Shown: positions 12,001 to 20,881 of the stretch, piece after piece
How the letters are laid out: every line of letters starts with the position of its first letter
Position numbering within the stretch: the stretch's first letter is position 1
From: Teratosphaeria epicoccoides
Taxonomy: Eukaryota > Ascomycota > Dothideomycetes > Mycosphaerellales > Teratosphaeriaceae
Direction: 5' to 3'
Assembly (NCBI GenBank): GCA_021401465.1
Contig: JADDMT010000197.1
Location: forward strand, 1-41,764
Length of the DNA: 41,764 nt
The notes under the pieces: generated by a model
Seen by the model: the letters and a program-made list of their open reading frames with translations, nothing else
Database searches by the model: none
What the model was told of the DNA's origin: nothing
Made by a program: the position numbers and the translations under genes

Positions 12001-13988
12001 CTCACGACTAAGAGCTTTTGGCTATTGTTAACGGCTTCAAGGAGTACCGACACTACCTCGAAGGCGTAGCGCACCCTATTAAGGTGCTTACTAACTATAA
12101 CAATCTTCGCGGCTTCATGGGAGTAAAGCAGCTAAGTAGTCGACAAGCAAGGTAGGCGACTTTCCTCGCCAGCTTTGACTTCGTTATCTAGCATCGTTCT
12201 AGAAAGACGAATCCGGCTAATAGTCCCTCGCGACGACTAGACTACGACACTAGAGAGCAGGGTAACTGACAGCTTCTCCCTACGCTGCAAACGAAGCTTG
12301 TAGTTTAGGGCGGCGATCTGTCGTTAGCTCCTCTTGTAGCTTGGCTGCAGGTCTAATAGGGCCTCACGGCCTCCGCTAGTAACGAACCCTCCTATCTGGC
12401 AGTTGTAGCGACTATGTCTAGTTCGATCCGTGCGGTAGTTAACCGGCTTACATGCAGTAAGCATGCGATGTCTAAAGAACCCTTTGAAGAAGTCTCGAGA
12501 CTTATTTAGCGGTTACAAGAGCGAGGACCGGAGTTAATCAATGAGGGTATAGCCCTCTAGGACACTATAGGCGGTCCGAAGTATTAGACTAAGTCAGGCA
12601 ACTTGTAGTACTTTGACAATAGGCTCTACGTACCCGCTAACTACGTACTCCGTTCGCAGCTCCTCTGTATTCATCATGACAATGAACTCGCGGGCCATTT
12701 TAGCGCAGAGAAGACGAACGCACTTCTCGGGCGCAAATAGTAGTAGCCTACACTAGAACAGGATGTCTCTAACTATGTCAAATCCTGCTAGACGTGCTAG
12801 ATCAGCAAATCTCGGCGCTATTACCCCTATAGCGATGCTTAGGCGCTCCTACTACTAGAGAGACCATAGCAAGACTTAACCATGGATTTTATCACTAATT
12901 TGCTGCTAGCAAAGTAGAGAGGCGATATGGTTAATACTGTCCTTATAGTAGTCGACTAATACTCTAAGATGAATGTCTTCATCCTATGTACAAAAAGGTG
13001 CACAAGCGGCGAGCTTGCGCAACTACTTCGCGACGAAGTCATATAGCGCTTTAGTGTCCCCTGAAGTATCCTATTAGATCGAGGTTCTGTCTTTACTAGT
13101 GAATACTAGCAAGAATTTGTGTTTAAGGCGCGTGTTAAGTACCGCCTAAGTACAGCATTCCATCTATAGACTAATAGTCAGACTAAACGTATGAACTAGA
13201 CTCTTAAGTAGTACCTTTAGTGCTACTACGCTAAGAACCAGGATGCCTAGGCCGACGCAATTCCTATGGCGGAATTTGCAGTTAATAACAGCGTGCATGC
13301 TACTATGCGCATGTCGCTATTTTAGATTCTTTATGGCTTTGATCCGGAAATACACCTAGAACTGCCTCAGGACGAGTCTTCTAAGGAGAGGGTGCTAGCC
13401 GCCGCGGAATTAGCGCGGCGTATACGCGAGGTACATTCGGTGCTAATAGAACACTAGAAAAAGGCCTCAGAATCCCAGATTAAACATAATAACGCCTATG
13501 CTAAACCGATGTAGTACGCAGTTAGTACGAAGGTATTACTGTTAACGAAGAATCTTAAGCTAAAACTTCCAAGCAAGAAGATGACGCTAAGGTTCGTCAG
13601 ACCCTTCCGGATACGCGACGCGATAGGCTCGCAGGCGTACTAGCTATTATTGCCATCGTCGTATCGTGTATACGACGTCTTCTACGTATCTCTACTCGAA
13701 CTATAGGTATAGCGTAAGGGCGAAGAGCCTGCGGACCCGATGCTAGTAGCAGAAGAGAACGAAGAGTAGGAAGTCGAGGGTATTAAGGACAGTATGCGGC
13801 GTAAGGGCGCAACGTACTATCTAGTGAAGTAGAAAGGATACCTACTTAAGTACACATAATAGGTTCCGGCTAAAGACTACAAGAACGCTCCGGAAGCTAT
13901 TCGTGAATTCAAAGAGCGGAGGAGGCGTGAGCAGGGCTTAAGAAGGTCAATTCGTGGGAAGATAAGGGTTCTAGAGCAGAATTCTTAA
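9024..13988 (+). pseudogene. Gag-Pol polyprotein of element C, single frame, inactivated by stops
   Basis: This is the retrotransposon capsid and enzyme polyprotein, about 1,654 codons from an ATG 50 nt after the LTR to a TAA at 13986. Gag, zinc knuckle, RT and chromodomain are all in the same frame. Gag capsid-like sequence spans 9500-10118, of which 9786-10115 is fully open. A CCHC-like knuckle near 10188-10230 has its His changed to Tyr and its first Cys to Tyr. The RT motif YLDD is at 11412-11423. The integrase HHCC region begins near 12666, with catalytic DFITN near 12884. A C-terminal chromodomain spans 13770-13920 (EVEGI, YYLVK, GY motifs). Internal stops are nearly all TAG where Trp or Gln is expected. 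The intact form would make one fused Gag-Pol without a frameshift. Confidence 0.9.
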
Positions 13989-14059
13989 CACGTGTATATA
14001 GTGCATAACGCGCGAAGTAACAACGAGAAGCAAACGCCCTACTCATACATCATTAATGC

Positions 14060-15700
14060 CTAAAGGCATACCTAGAATAAACCTAAGAAGAACAAGAGAC
14101 ATGCTTAGATTAGCTTTGTAGCTAATGCTTAGCGACTACTAGTTAGGGGCTTCCTAACTAAACCCGAAGCAGAAGAGTCTTTCTTGTTACAGTCCGCTAG
14201 GGACTACCTACCCGCACGGGGTCTACTAAACACCCTGAAGCGACTATGAGTAACAGGAGTAGCAACGCCACGAAGGGAGGCCGGCATCTTCTTCTTTAGT
14301 AGGTTGCGAGGGAGCTCGTCTTTAGAGCCTATAGTAGCTAGAGAGCTAGCGACACCCTTACCGCGCCTAGTTACAACGACTACCTTATCCTTAGTATTAG
14401 AAGGCGAAGAGACTCAAGCGCGCTTGTAGCTGTCGCGCTTAGCCCTCGAGATCATCTTGCGCTTCTTGACACGAGTGTCGACTACATCATCGGACTTAGT
14501 GTCCCCCTTAGGCGTAACTAGTATAGTAACACTACAGCGCGAAGGGATCATGTTAGGACCGAAGGTATCCTAGACGTCGTCATCCTCCTCATCCTTAAAG
14601 ATCTGGCCTAGAGGCTTGTGTCTTAGTGTCTTGACTGACATAGTGCGGATTGCAAGCAGGGAAGGTTCGGCTTCCTCGTCGCTAACCTTAATTTTGGCCC
14701 TAGCCTTCTTCTTCTTCTTAGATAGTAGCGTCGAGGCAGCGTAGGCAGCGGCGCTACAATGTGTTAGCTATACGCACGCGACAGGATTCGAGTAAGTAAC
14801 TTACGGCTTAGTCCTTAGGACTAGCTTAGAGGCAGGCTGTCTCTTAGTACGGCGCTAGGGCGTAGCCTTAGCGGCAGGAGCGGTAAATTGCTTGATAACC
14901 TTCTTGCAGATTATCCGTGTCTTAAAGTCATCGTTAATAGAGGCAAGGGCCCCGAGTTGCTAACGCTAACGGCTAGTCGGATATTTCTCGACGCTAACGT
15001 TAGTCTAGCGGAGAAAGTTAGCATTCATACTTAGAGGGTACCCGCACTATATGCGTACTATGGCGAAGGTCTCGACCCTAACGGTTAGCACCTTCAAGAT
15101 CTTCTAGACTAAGTCTGCAATTAGACCTAGACAAACGTTTTCGCCTGTTAGTAGAGAGTCAAAGCGAACACTGCCATGAGAACGGTTAGCAGTTACAGTA
15201 AAGCAAGAGAGGGCGCTAAGCAGGTAGGCGAGTACCTCGCGGTACTTAGCCTGTAGCCTGTTCATAGTCAGAGTGCCTTTAGTAACCCCCTTGTCGCGCG
15301 TACTCTAGAAGTCATCAATGTTACAGCAGAGCTAGTTGTACTCGCTATACACCTCTTCAGGGAGGTCTTAGCATTTTTGATGCTTGCTATTATAGTTGAC
15401 ATAATTGTAGTAGACACTACCCTCATTAAATCTACTGACGTAGATCTTAGCTACGCTTTAGTTAGTACAAGTCACGCATACCTCGCGGGTAGGGGACGCC
15501 TTACTAACACGCGGAGGAGAAATGTGTGCAGCTTGGCTACTAAGGTTGTCGAGGCATTGTTGACATGAGCGACAATCGCGGGTAGAGTGAGTAGCGTCGA
15601 ACTTAGTCTGTAGCACATGAGCTATTATAGCTGAAATGAGTTAGTTGATCTTGATTAATTGATTGAAGAAGAAGAAGCTCTAGTTTAGACCCGCAGACAT
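14060..15700 (-). pseudogene. Antisense third ORF of element C, between pol and 3' LTR
   Basis: Read on the minus strand from an ATG at 15700, a long frame runs about 540 codons towards pol, broken only by a limited number of TAG/TAA codons of the RIP type. The predicted product has a Cys-containing N-terminal part (DCRSCQQC near residue 60, then a CVTC). Its C-terminal half is strongly basic and Ser-rich, with a run of five Lys and several KKxK/RAKR-like stretches suggesting nuclear localisation. No membrane segment was seen, so an envelope-like role is not supported. The family was not recognised. Antisense ORFs at this position are known in some plant Ty3/gypsy elements. A diverged partial second copy lies at 17536-18290. 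The exact stop is uncertain. Confidence 0.6.
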
Positions 15701-16407
15701 GGCGAGGTACAAGCTAAGCGAAGTAGGAGTAGAGGTTAATGTTAGTATCTTAGAACAGGAAAGTTTAGGAAGCAACGAGGTTTTTATACTCTCTAACAGC
15801 CCCCCTGTTACCTACCGCAACCATTAAGCTAGTAACTCGAACTACATGCGTAGAGTACCTGCCTTTAGTTAACTTACAAGAGGGACTAAATGATGTAATA
15901 ACGGATAACGCGGCTGTTACGCATGTGCGCTAACTGCACTCATGCTAGCCTACTAGCATGGAAATGTAGTAAGGCCCGCGCTAGGAGCGCACTCCTGCTA
16001 TTTCGAGCGGCGCGCGCAGAGTGTCCGCGTACTTTCCTACTACCCCAAGGTTCTGCGACACATTCTTCACAGTCACGACTAAATAGGGACAGCCAAGCTA
16101 CTTGGCAAGGCTAGCGCGCATGCTTGCCCTATAATTTCAAGGATTAACTAAAGTATGTACTTATAGTTTCCTGATATCTTAATCTGCATGTAAAGCGAAG
16201 GTGTTACAAAGCTACCTAACATGTGACAGATTAAAACCCGCCTAAGTTAGTAGCCTCCGCCCTGTACTCGCTACGAAGGTGTTAAGGTATATGCATGACA
16301 CATGTTACGCAGGCTATCTACCTATTTACTCTTGCGCAGTATAAGCATGCTACATCCTATACCCTATACGTTCTACATGTATTACTTAGTAAGGCTAGGG
16401 ACATCCT

Positions 16408-16424
16408 CATAGGAGGAGGGGCAG
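16408..16424 (+). other. Polypurine tract of element C
   Basis: An AT/G-rich segment ending AGGAGGAGGGGCAG immediately precedes the 3' LTR at 16425. This is the expected position and composition for the plus-strand primer of an LTR retrotransposon. Confidence 0.6.
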
Positions 16425-16784
16425 TAATACAGTTAATACTAGGGGGCCATTAGAGCCGCATAGGTTCTGATGCCTACCCTTAGCATGTAGTGACCCTGCT
16501 ATACATAGTAAGGGGGTCCTTCGTACATACGTTAGCTTATATGTTGTCTAAGTAGGATTAGTTGTCAATGTAGGACGCTCCTATGTCACTCTTCCTACAG
16601 TACCCCTGCGGGGCTAGGCTTAGACATGCTTTCCCTAATTAAGGAGTGTTAGGGGTTATAAGCACCCTTAGCGCTACCTCTGCAATAAGCAGAAAGTAGT
16701 GCTGTCTTATACCTACTAAAAGGTCGGATTACTCTGTCACACTACGAGATATTTTCATATCATATAGCATATACATCTATATTA
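16425..16784 (+). repeat. 3' LTR of element C (360 bp)
   Basis: Its length is identical to the 5' LTR; it starts TAATACAGTTAATACT and ends CATCTATATTA. Nearly all differences from the 5' LTR are C-to-T or G-to-A, including CCA to CTA, TGG to TAG and CpG to TpG/CpA, so this copy is the more heavily mutated. It is followed by the target duplication CTACG at 16785-16789. Confidence 0.92.
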
Positions 16785-16789
16785 CTACG

Positions 16790-17112
16790 TTAAATGCTAA
16801 CTAGCATTAGAGGATAAACATCTTAACTTAAGATCGTTATCCTATAAACTCTGTAGGACTTCCTATCTTGAAGCTGTTATTACTATGTCTGTTTCTAGTA
16901 GTCGAACCTGTAACAGATGCTAGAGCTATCTTGCTAAGGTGAATAGATTTAAGCTACTAAGTAATTTAAGGTATAGTAGCAACTTGTTCTTATAGTGTCA
17001 GTTAACTGTTGTCGCTAGATGTTAAAACTAACAGCTAAAGAACTACTTGACATAGGCGCATGTTAAGCGCTTAATAAGTCCCCTAATACTTCCTTAGAAG
17101 TAGTACTCAAAA
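16790..17112 (-). mobile_element. Element B, displaced gag N-terminus
   Basis: On the minus strand an ATG at 17061 opens a gag reading frame that includes FKIGSPTEFIG and LAFNVD near the insertion point. Skipping element C, it continues in frame into TE-FTTHYKRIMY at 8609 and below. This is the usual conserved gag N-terminal pattern of fungal Ty3/gypsy elements. Stops are of RIP type. Upstream of 17061 the sequence is interrupted at 17113 by an LTR of another family. Confidence 0.85.
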
Positions 17113-17535
17113 TGTCATAAAGTTAGATACTAATAGCAGGAAGGGGATTAGGTGTTAGACTTAAAGAGTAGTAAAGAATATTAATAATAGCAATTAACCT
17201 TATAACTAACTGTCCCTTTAGGTAGAAGGTAGGAATTAAGATTAAGCACAAAGCTCCTAACTGCCTAGCCTAGAGCTATTCCTATATACTAGAGAGGTAT
17301 AACTACTCTGTTAGATCTGTTACTAGACCTATTAGACCTATGTCTGCAGATCTATAGACTAACCCTATAGATCTAGGTATCTGTCTTCATATAACAGATC
17401 CTTTCTTCTATGTAGGTCTATAGATCTGTAGACTAACTACATAGATCTAGGTATCTGTCCTTATATGACAGATCCTTTCTCTATGCATGTGTTATAACTT
17501 AGGCTATAGTATTCTAATCTATAACAATTATGACA
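17113..17535 (+). repeat. Diverged LTR of the TGTCATAA family, no target duplication
   Basis: It starts TGTCATAAAG and ends AATTATGACA, with inverted terminal repeats as in the intact copy at 17603-18092. It is shorter (423 bp) and more AT-rich. The flanking 5-mers, CAAAA and CTTAG, do not match. It lies at the junction between element B gag on its left and a partial copy of the element C antisense region on its right, which suggests recombination rather than simple insertion. Confidence 0.8.
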
Positions 17536-17602
17536 CTTAGTTACATGTAGTCTAGAATCTATTAATATAATAGCAAAGCTAGTTATACTTGCTATAGACC
17601 TC

Positions 17603-18092
17603 TGTCATAAGGGTAGGTGCCGATAGCAGGAAGGTAACCAGGTGTTAGACTCGGGAGCTATGAAGAATATCGACAATAGTAGTTAACCTTGTAACTGACT
17701 CTCCTCTAAGCAAGAGAGGATTAAATTGAGATTAAGCACGAAGCTCCTAACTGCCTGTCCTAAAGCCATCCCTATATACTAGAGAGCGACAGAGCAGCTC
17801 TGTTAGATCTGTCGACAGACCCGACAGATCTGTGTCTGTAGATCTGTAGACTAACCCTATAGATCTAAGGGTCTGTCATCACGTGACAGATCCCTTCTTC
17901 CTTGCAAGCCTATAGATCTGTAGACTAACCCTACAGATCTGGGGATCTGTCCTCTCGTGACAGATCCTTTCTTCTATGACTATGCCTATGACTTATAGTA
18001 CTCCTATGATAGTACTATGACTCATAGCACTTAGGACCCACATGATCCTGTATCCTATAGTACTCTGGACAGTACTCCTGACACTTATGACA
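17603..18092 (+). mobile_element. Solo LTR (490 bp) with target duplication ACCTC
   Basis: It begins TGTCATAAGG and ends ACTTATGACA, so the termini are inverted repeats. It is flanked by the perfect 5 bp duplication ACCTC at 17598-17602 and 18093-18097. The homologous unoccupied site with a single ACCTC is present at 15351-15355 in element C. A TATA-like CTATATACTA lies near 17782. Excision by LTR-LTR recombination is the standard explanation for a solo LTR. Confidence 0.93.
17839..17976 (+). repeat. Internal 74 bp tandem repeat with hairpins in the solo LTR
   Basis: Two copies with a period of 74 bp begin TAGATCTGTAGACTAACC at 17839 and 17913. Each contains a hairpin of the AGATCTGTAG / CTACAGATCT type and a following GACAGATC-like motif that pairs with an upstream GATCTGTC-like motif. 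The same hairpin occurs at 5-30 in the inverted LTR fragment. Confidence 0.75.
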
Positions 18093-18426
18093 ACCTCCTT
18101 AGGAGGGTCCTAGTATTTCTAATGCTTACTATTATAATTCTTGCAGTTATAATAGATACTACTCTTATTAAACCTACTAATGTAGATCCTAGCTATACAT
18201 AGTTAGTATAAGACTAATTACTCTTAATAGAGAAGATATGCTAACCTTTTACTACTTACCTACATGGCTACAAAAGGATTAGTAATTAGTCCTGTAACAG
18301 GGCTGATGACAGTCTGCTACACATGCACACACAGACTGCAACCCGAGAAATATCCGAGAGGTCACGTGACGCCAAGCCTGCGGCTAGCACCCGCACACTC
18401 CGGCATATCATAAACAGAGTCTAACT

Positions 18427-18768
18427 CTAGCTACTCATCGCATCCTGACTTCGCATGAAAGAATCATTTGCACTAGACCAACCGTTAGCAGTGACAGCAG
18501 CAGCGAGAAACGGGGCCAGGGATATGCATACACAGAACTCCTTATCATACGGCTCGAGAGGTCCGTTCAACGGCGTGCAGGGGCCGCTCGGCAACGTGCT
18601 GTACCCGCCAGGCTGGCCATCCTCGCAGTACCAGTAGTATGGGTATGTAGCGCCCCAGATACGATTGCAGATATCATTACCGAGGGTTGGTTGAACTGTG
18701 TCGGGTTTGCAGGGTCCCGCGATGGTGAGGGTGCTGAGGAGTGGTAGGATCAGGAAGATGGACCACAT
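18427..18768 (-). CDS. Small cysteine-rich secreted protein (candidate effector)
   Basis: The 113-residue unspliced ORF starts with a hydrophobic signal peptide (about residues 1-17, MWSIFLILPLLSTLTIAG) followed by a short mature protein. Its cysteines are at 20, 34, 48, 64, 79 and 81, a number compatible with three disulfides. No known family was recognised; small size, secretion and cysteine content are typical of fungal effectors or apoplastic proteins. A plausible intron lies at 18531-18473: donor GTATGC, branch-like GCTAAC, acceptor TCTAG, 59 nt. Splicing would end the gene at 18464 and give 81 residues with a terminal Cys-Cys-Lys, still six cysteines. Both models are possible. It is the first gene beside the repeat block, about 0.15 kb from its edge. 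Function is not established. Confidence 0.6.
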   Translation of the reverse strand: MWSIFLILPLLSTLTIAGPCKPDTVQPTLGNDICNRIWGATYPYYWYCEDGQPGGYSTLPSGPCTPLNGPLEPYDKEFCVCISLAPFLAAAVTANGWSSANDSFMRSQDAMSS

Positions 18769-18829
18769 TGTTTTGCTTGCCCGAATTTCGTATGGAGGAT
18801 GGGGTTGGAGATTTTTACATTCGGAGGTA

Positions 18830-19579
18830 AAGGAACTGAGGTTTTATACTTCTTGAATTGATGGCAGGCAGAATGCCGTGAGAGCCGAACTTGTTTTCAA
18901 AAAGACGAGAGGCCTTGGGCCCAAGGGTCGCGAACGCGCGAGGTCTTGGCACGGACTTGTGTAGTGTGGGCCAAGAAGGATGAGGCGCAGCTGTCATCGA
19001 GAAGACCACCCTACTACTTGAGCCGAAACGAGTCCAGTTTCACATGTTGGCATTAGTGCGGAATACAGTGTCAAGACCATGTCAATCGTGGGTACCAAGA
19101 CTAGTATACCGTTTTCCATCCGAGCGTAGAGTAGGAGGACGACTTTACGGGTAGCGCGGCGCGCAAACTCAGAAATTATGCAGATTTCATAAGAAAGCAA
19201 GAATGAGGGCTGTCACATGTATGGTAGTAAGATCGATTGCATCAGATGCCGACTCTGCGTGATTTCGGCATCCAGCGCACCCCGATTGAGCTCGCCAGAT
19301 CGCCAGCTTTAACTATTACTGGAGGTCAAGCGCAAGATCGTGAACACATCATATCTGAGCCGTTGACAGAATTGCGGTAGATCGTTCCCGACGTTGACAG
19401 CACTGCATTTCATAACCATACTTCCACCAGAGTATATGCAGCGACCCATTCGTCGAAGGCGTATGCCACTTTTAGCCAGCTACTCACCACTCCCAACGCC
19501 TCGCTCCCTCATGCACTTTACTCGCCGCAGAACACAATCTACGCCGCCTGTCGCTTACGAAACTTCTCGAAAAGTACAC
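18830..19579. other. Intergenic stretch without recognised gene
   Basis: The stretch lies between the secreted-protein gene and the 3' end of GET3. Base composition is normal, without the CCA/TGG depletion of the repeats. Short open frames on both strands show no recognisable domain or coherent start. It probably holds the promoter of the secreted-protein gene and the GET3 3' region. Confidence 0.5.
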
Positions 19580-20638
19580 CTACGCCGCCGGCTGATATGG
19601 CTTCACGAGCATCTCGGAGAACTTGCTTATGCTCTCAACACCTCTCACCTCATCGACTAGCAATGGCATTTTGACGACATTGAAGTCCTCGCCGTACAAA
19701 TCGTCGATCTGCTCGAGGTACTTCTTCTGCATTTTGCGACGAGAGTTGCATTGTTCGCAAGGGTTGTCCTATACATCATTCAGCTTATGCAATAACGTGA
19801 GCCGCATCTGGAGTAGACATACCTTCTTCGGGAACAGCAGTTGATTCACAACCATGGCATGCGTATCGATCTCATAACTTCCCAGCTCCTGAATCATACG
19901 CTCCGTCTCATAAAGCGACAAGAATTCGGGTATAAGCACTGGGATGAAAGTCGTAAGGTCGGCGTTCTTAAACTGCTTGTTCACATCCCCAATCGTGTTC
20001 CGTAAGTCCTCCATCTTCTTCAGCACATCGTCAAAGCTCTGCCCATTTGGCAAGCCTCCTCTCGCATTCACAAGGTTGTTAATCATGCCGCCAAACTGCT
20101 GCGACAGCTGGCTCAGCTTCTCCAGCGCTTTCTCGAGCACAGATGGGAATTGCAGGAAGCGTAGAGTGTGGCCAGTAGGTGCGGTATCGAAGATAATCAG
20201 CTCGTACTCCATGCCCTTGACCTGCTTCAACACTTCCGCAAAAGACATCGCCTCATCCACACCCGGAATAGAGAATGCCATATCCTGGAACATACTGCCC
20301 ACGCCTCCCAACCCTTGCATAGCTTCTTGCGCATCATCACCTCCCGCGGCGATCAAGTCGTTGATGCTGCCGTTCGGGTCGATCTCCATCGCCGCGAGTC
20401 CTTCTACACCAGGCACCGGCTTCGCATCCTTGCCGAACTTGACGCCAAAGGCATCTGACAGGTTGTGTGCCGGGTCCGTGGAGATTAGCAGCACACTCTT
20501 GCGCGCTCTTGCCATTTGCACTGCTAGCGAACATGATGTGGTTGTTTTGCCTACACCACCCTTTCCGCCAACAAAGATCCATTTCAAGCTCTTCTGGTCG
20601 ATGATGGGTTTGAGCGAGGGCTCCATTTCGTCGGCCAT
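19580..20638 (-). CDS. GET3: GET3, ATPase of tail-anchored protein insertion
   Basis: Get3/TRC40 is the cytosolic ATPase that carries tail-anchored membrane proteins to the Get1-Get2 receptor of the endoplasmic reticulum. The first exon (20638-19823, 272 codons) holds the deviant P-loop GGKGGVGKT (residues about 24-32), switch I STDPAHNLSDAF (about 53-64) and switch II DTAPTGHTLRFL. A 54 nt intron (19822-19769, GTATGT...TATAG) follows the LLFPKK segment. The second exon (19768-19580) carries the zinc-binding CEQC motif, NSRRKMQ and the C-terminal VRGVESISKFSEML segment. The total is about 334 residues, usual for fungal Get3. The start ATG at 20638 gives the family-typical short N-terminus before KWIFVGGKGG. 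It is divergent from the NDUFAF2-like gene. Confidence 0.95.
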
Positions 20639-20881
20639 CGTGGATGTTCGAATCGTCTGACTGCCGGATTATGTATTCGATGTTTTCCAAGATCGGGGCG
20701 ATGAGTTATTTTGGACCAGGTGTTTAAAGCCAGATGACTTCCGTGTTTCTAGAGGAACCCCGCCATGTTTACGCGCGCCATGTCCAGTGACGACATAGGG
20801 CTGAACGCGCCATGATGTGTGCTAAGCATCACGGGCACAGACTCGTTTGGGAAGCAGCGCACTTCTGCTCTCACATCCACG
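20639..20881. promoter_or_regulatory. Shared divergent promoter region of GET3 and the NDUFAF2-like gene
   Basis: This 243 bp region lies between two start codons pointing away from each other, so it must contain both promoters. No clear TATA box was identified. Confidence 0.55.

Larger units (their letters stand above)
8615..16784 (+). mobile_element. Element C: full-length RIP-mutated Ty3/gypsy chromovirus-type retrotransposon
   Basis: This 8,170 bp element is bounded by two 360 bp LTRs (8615-8974 and 16425-16784). The 5 bp target duplication CTACG is at 8610-8614 and 16785-16789. It encodes one Gag-Pol frame (9024-13988) ending in a chromodomain, which identifies a chromovirus. An antisense reading frame lies at about 15700-14060, and a purine-rich tract sits before the 3' LTR. 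Removing the element and one copy of the duplication joins the element B gag in frame on the minus strand, so the insertion into B is directly supported. The element is not functional as it stands: Gag-Pol contains many stops of the kind RIP produces. Confidence 0.93.
17536..18290 (-). repeat. Partial second copy of the element C antisense-ORF region, split by a solo LTR
   Basis: Segments 17536-17602 (67 nt) and 18093 to about 18250 align to 15289-15355 (67 nt) and about 15356-15500 of element C, with mostly C/T and G/A differences. The insertion at 17603-18092 is a solo LTR. Similarity fades around 18250-18290, where unmutated unique sequence begins. This shows that the region bearing the antisense ORF is itself repeated in the genome. 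Confidence 0.75.

Noticed and set aside
14060..15700. Envelope-like gene in element C
   Set aside because: No signal peptide or membrane segment was seen and the orientation is opposite to gag-pol.
15923..16114. Plus-strand open frame of 63 codons inside element C
   Set aside because: Composition is low in RIP changes, but there is no recognisable protein and it lies between the antisense ORF and the 3' LTR; probably untranslated element sequence.
16785..17112. Second transposon family or host gene between element C and the LTR at 17113
   Set aside because: It reads as the displaced gag N-terminus of element B, in frame with 8609 once element C is removed.
19944..20660. Plus-strand open frame of 238 codons
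   Set aside because: It is exactly antisense to the first exon of GET3, which has clear ATPase motifs; a shadow frame.
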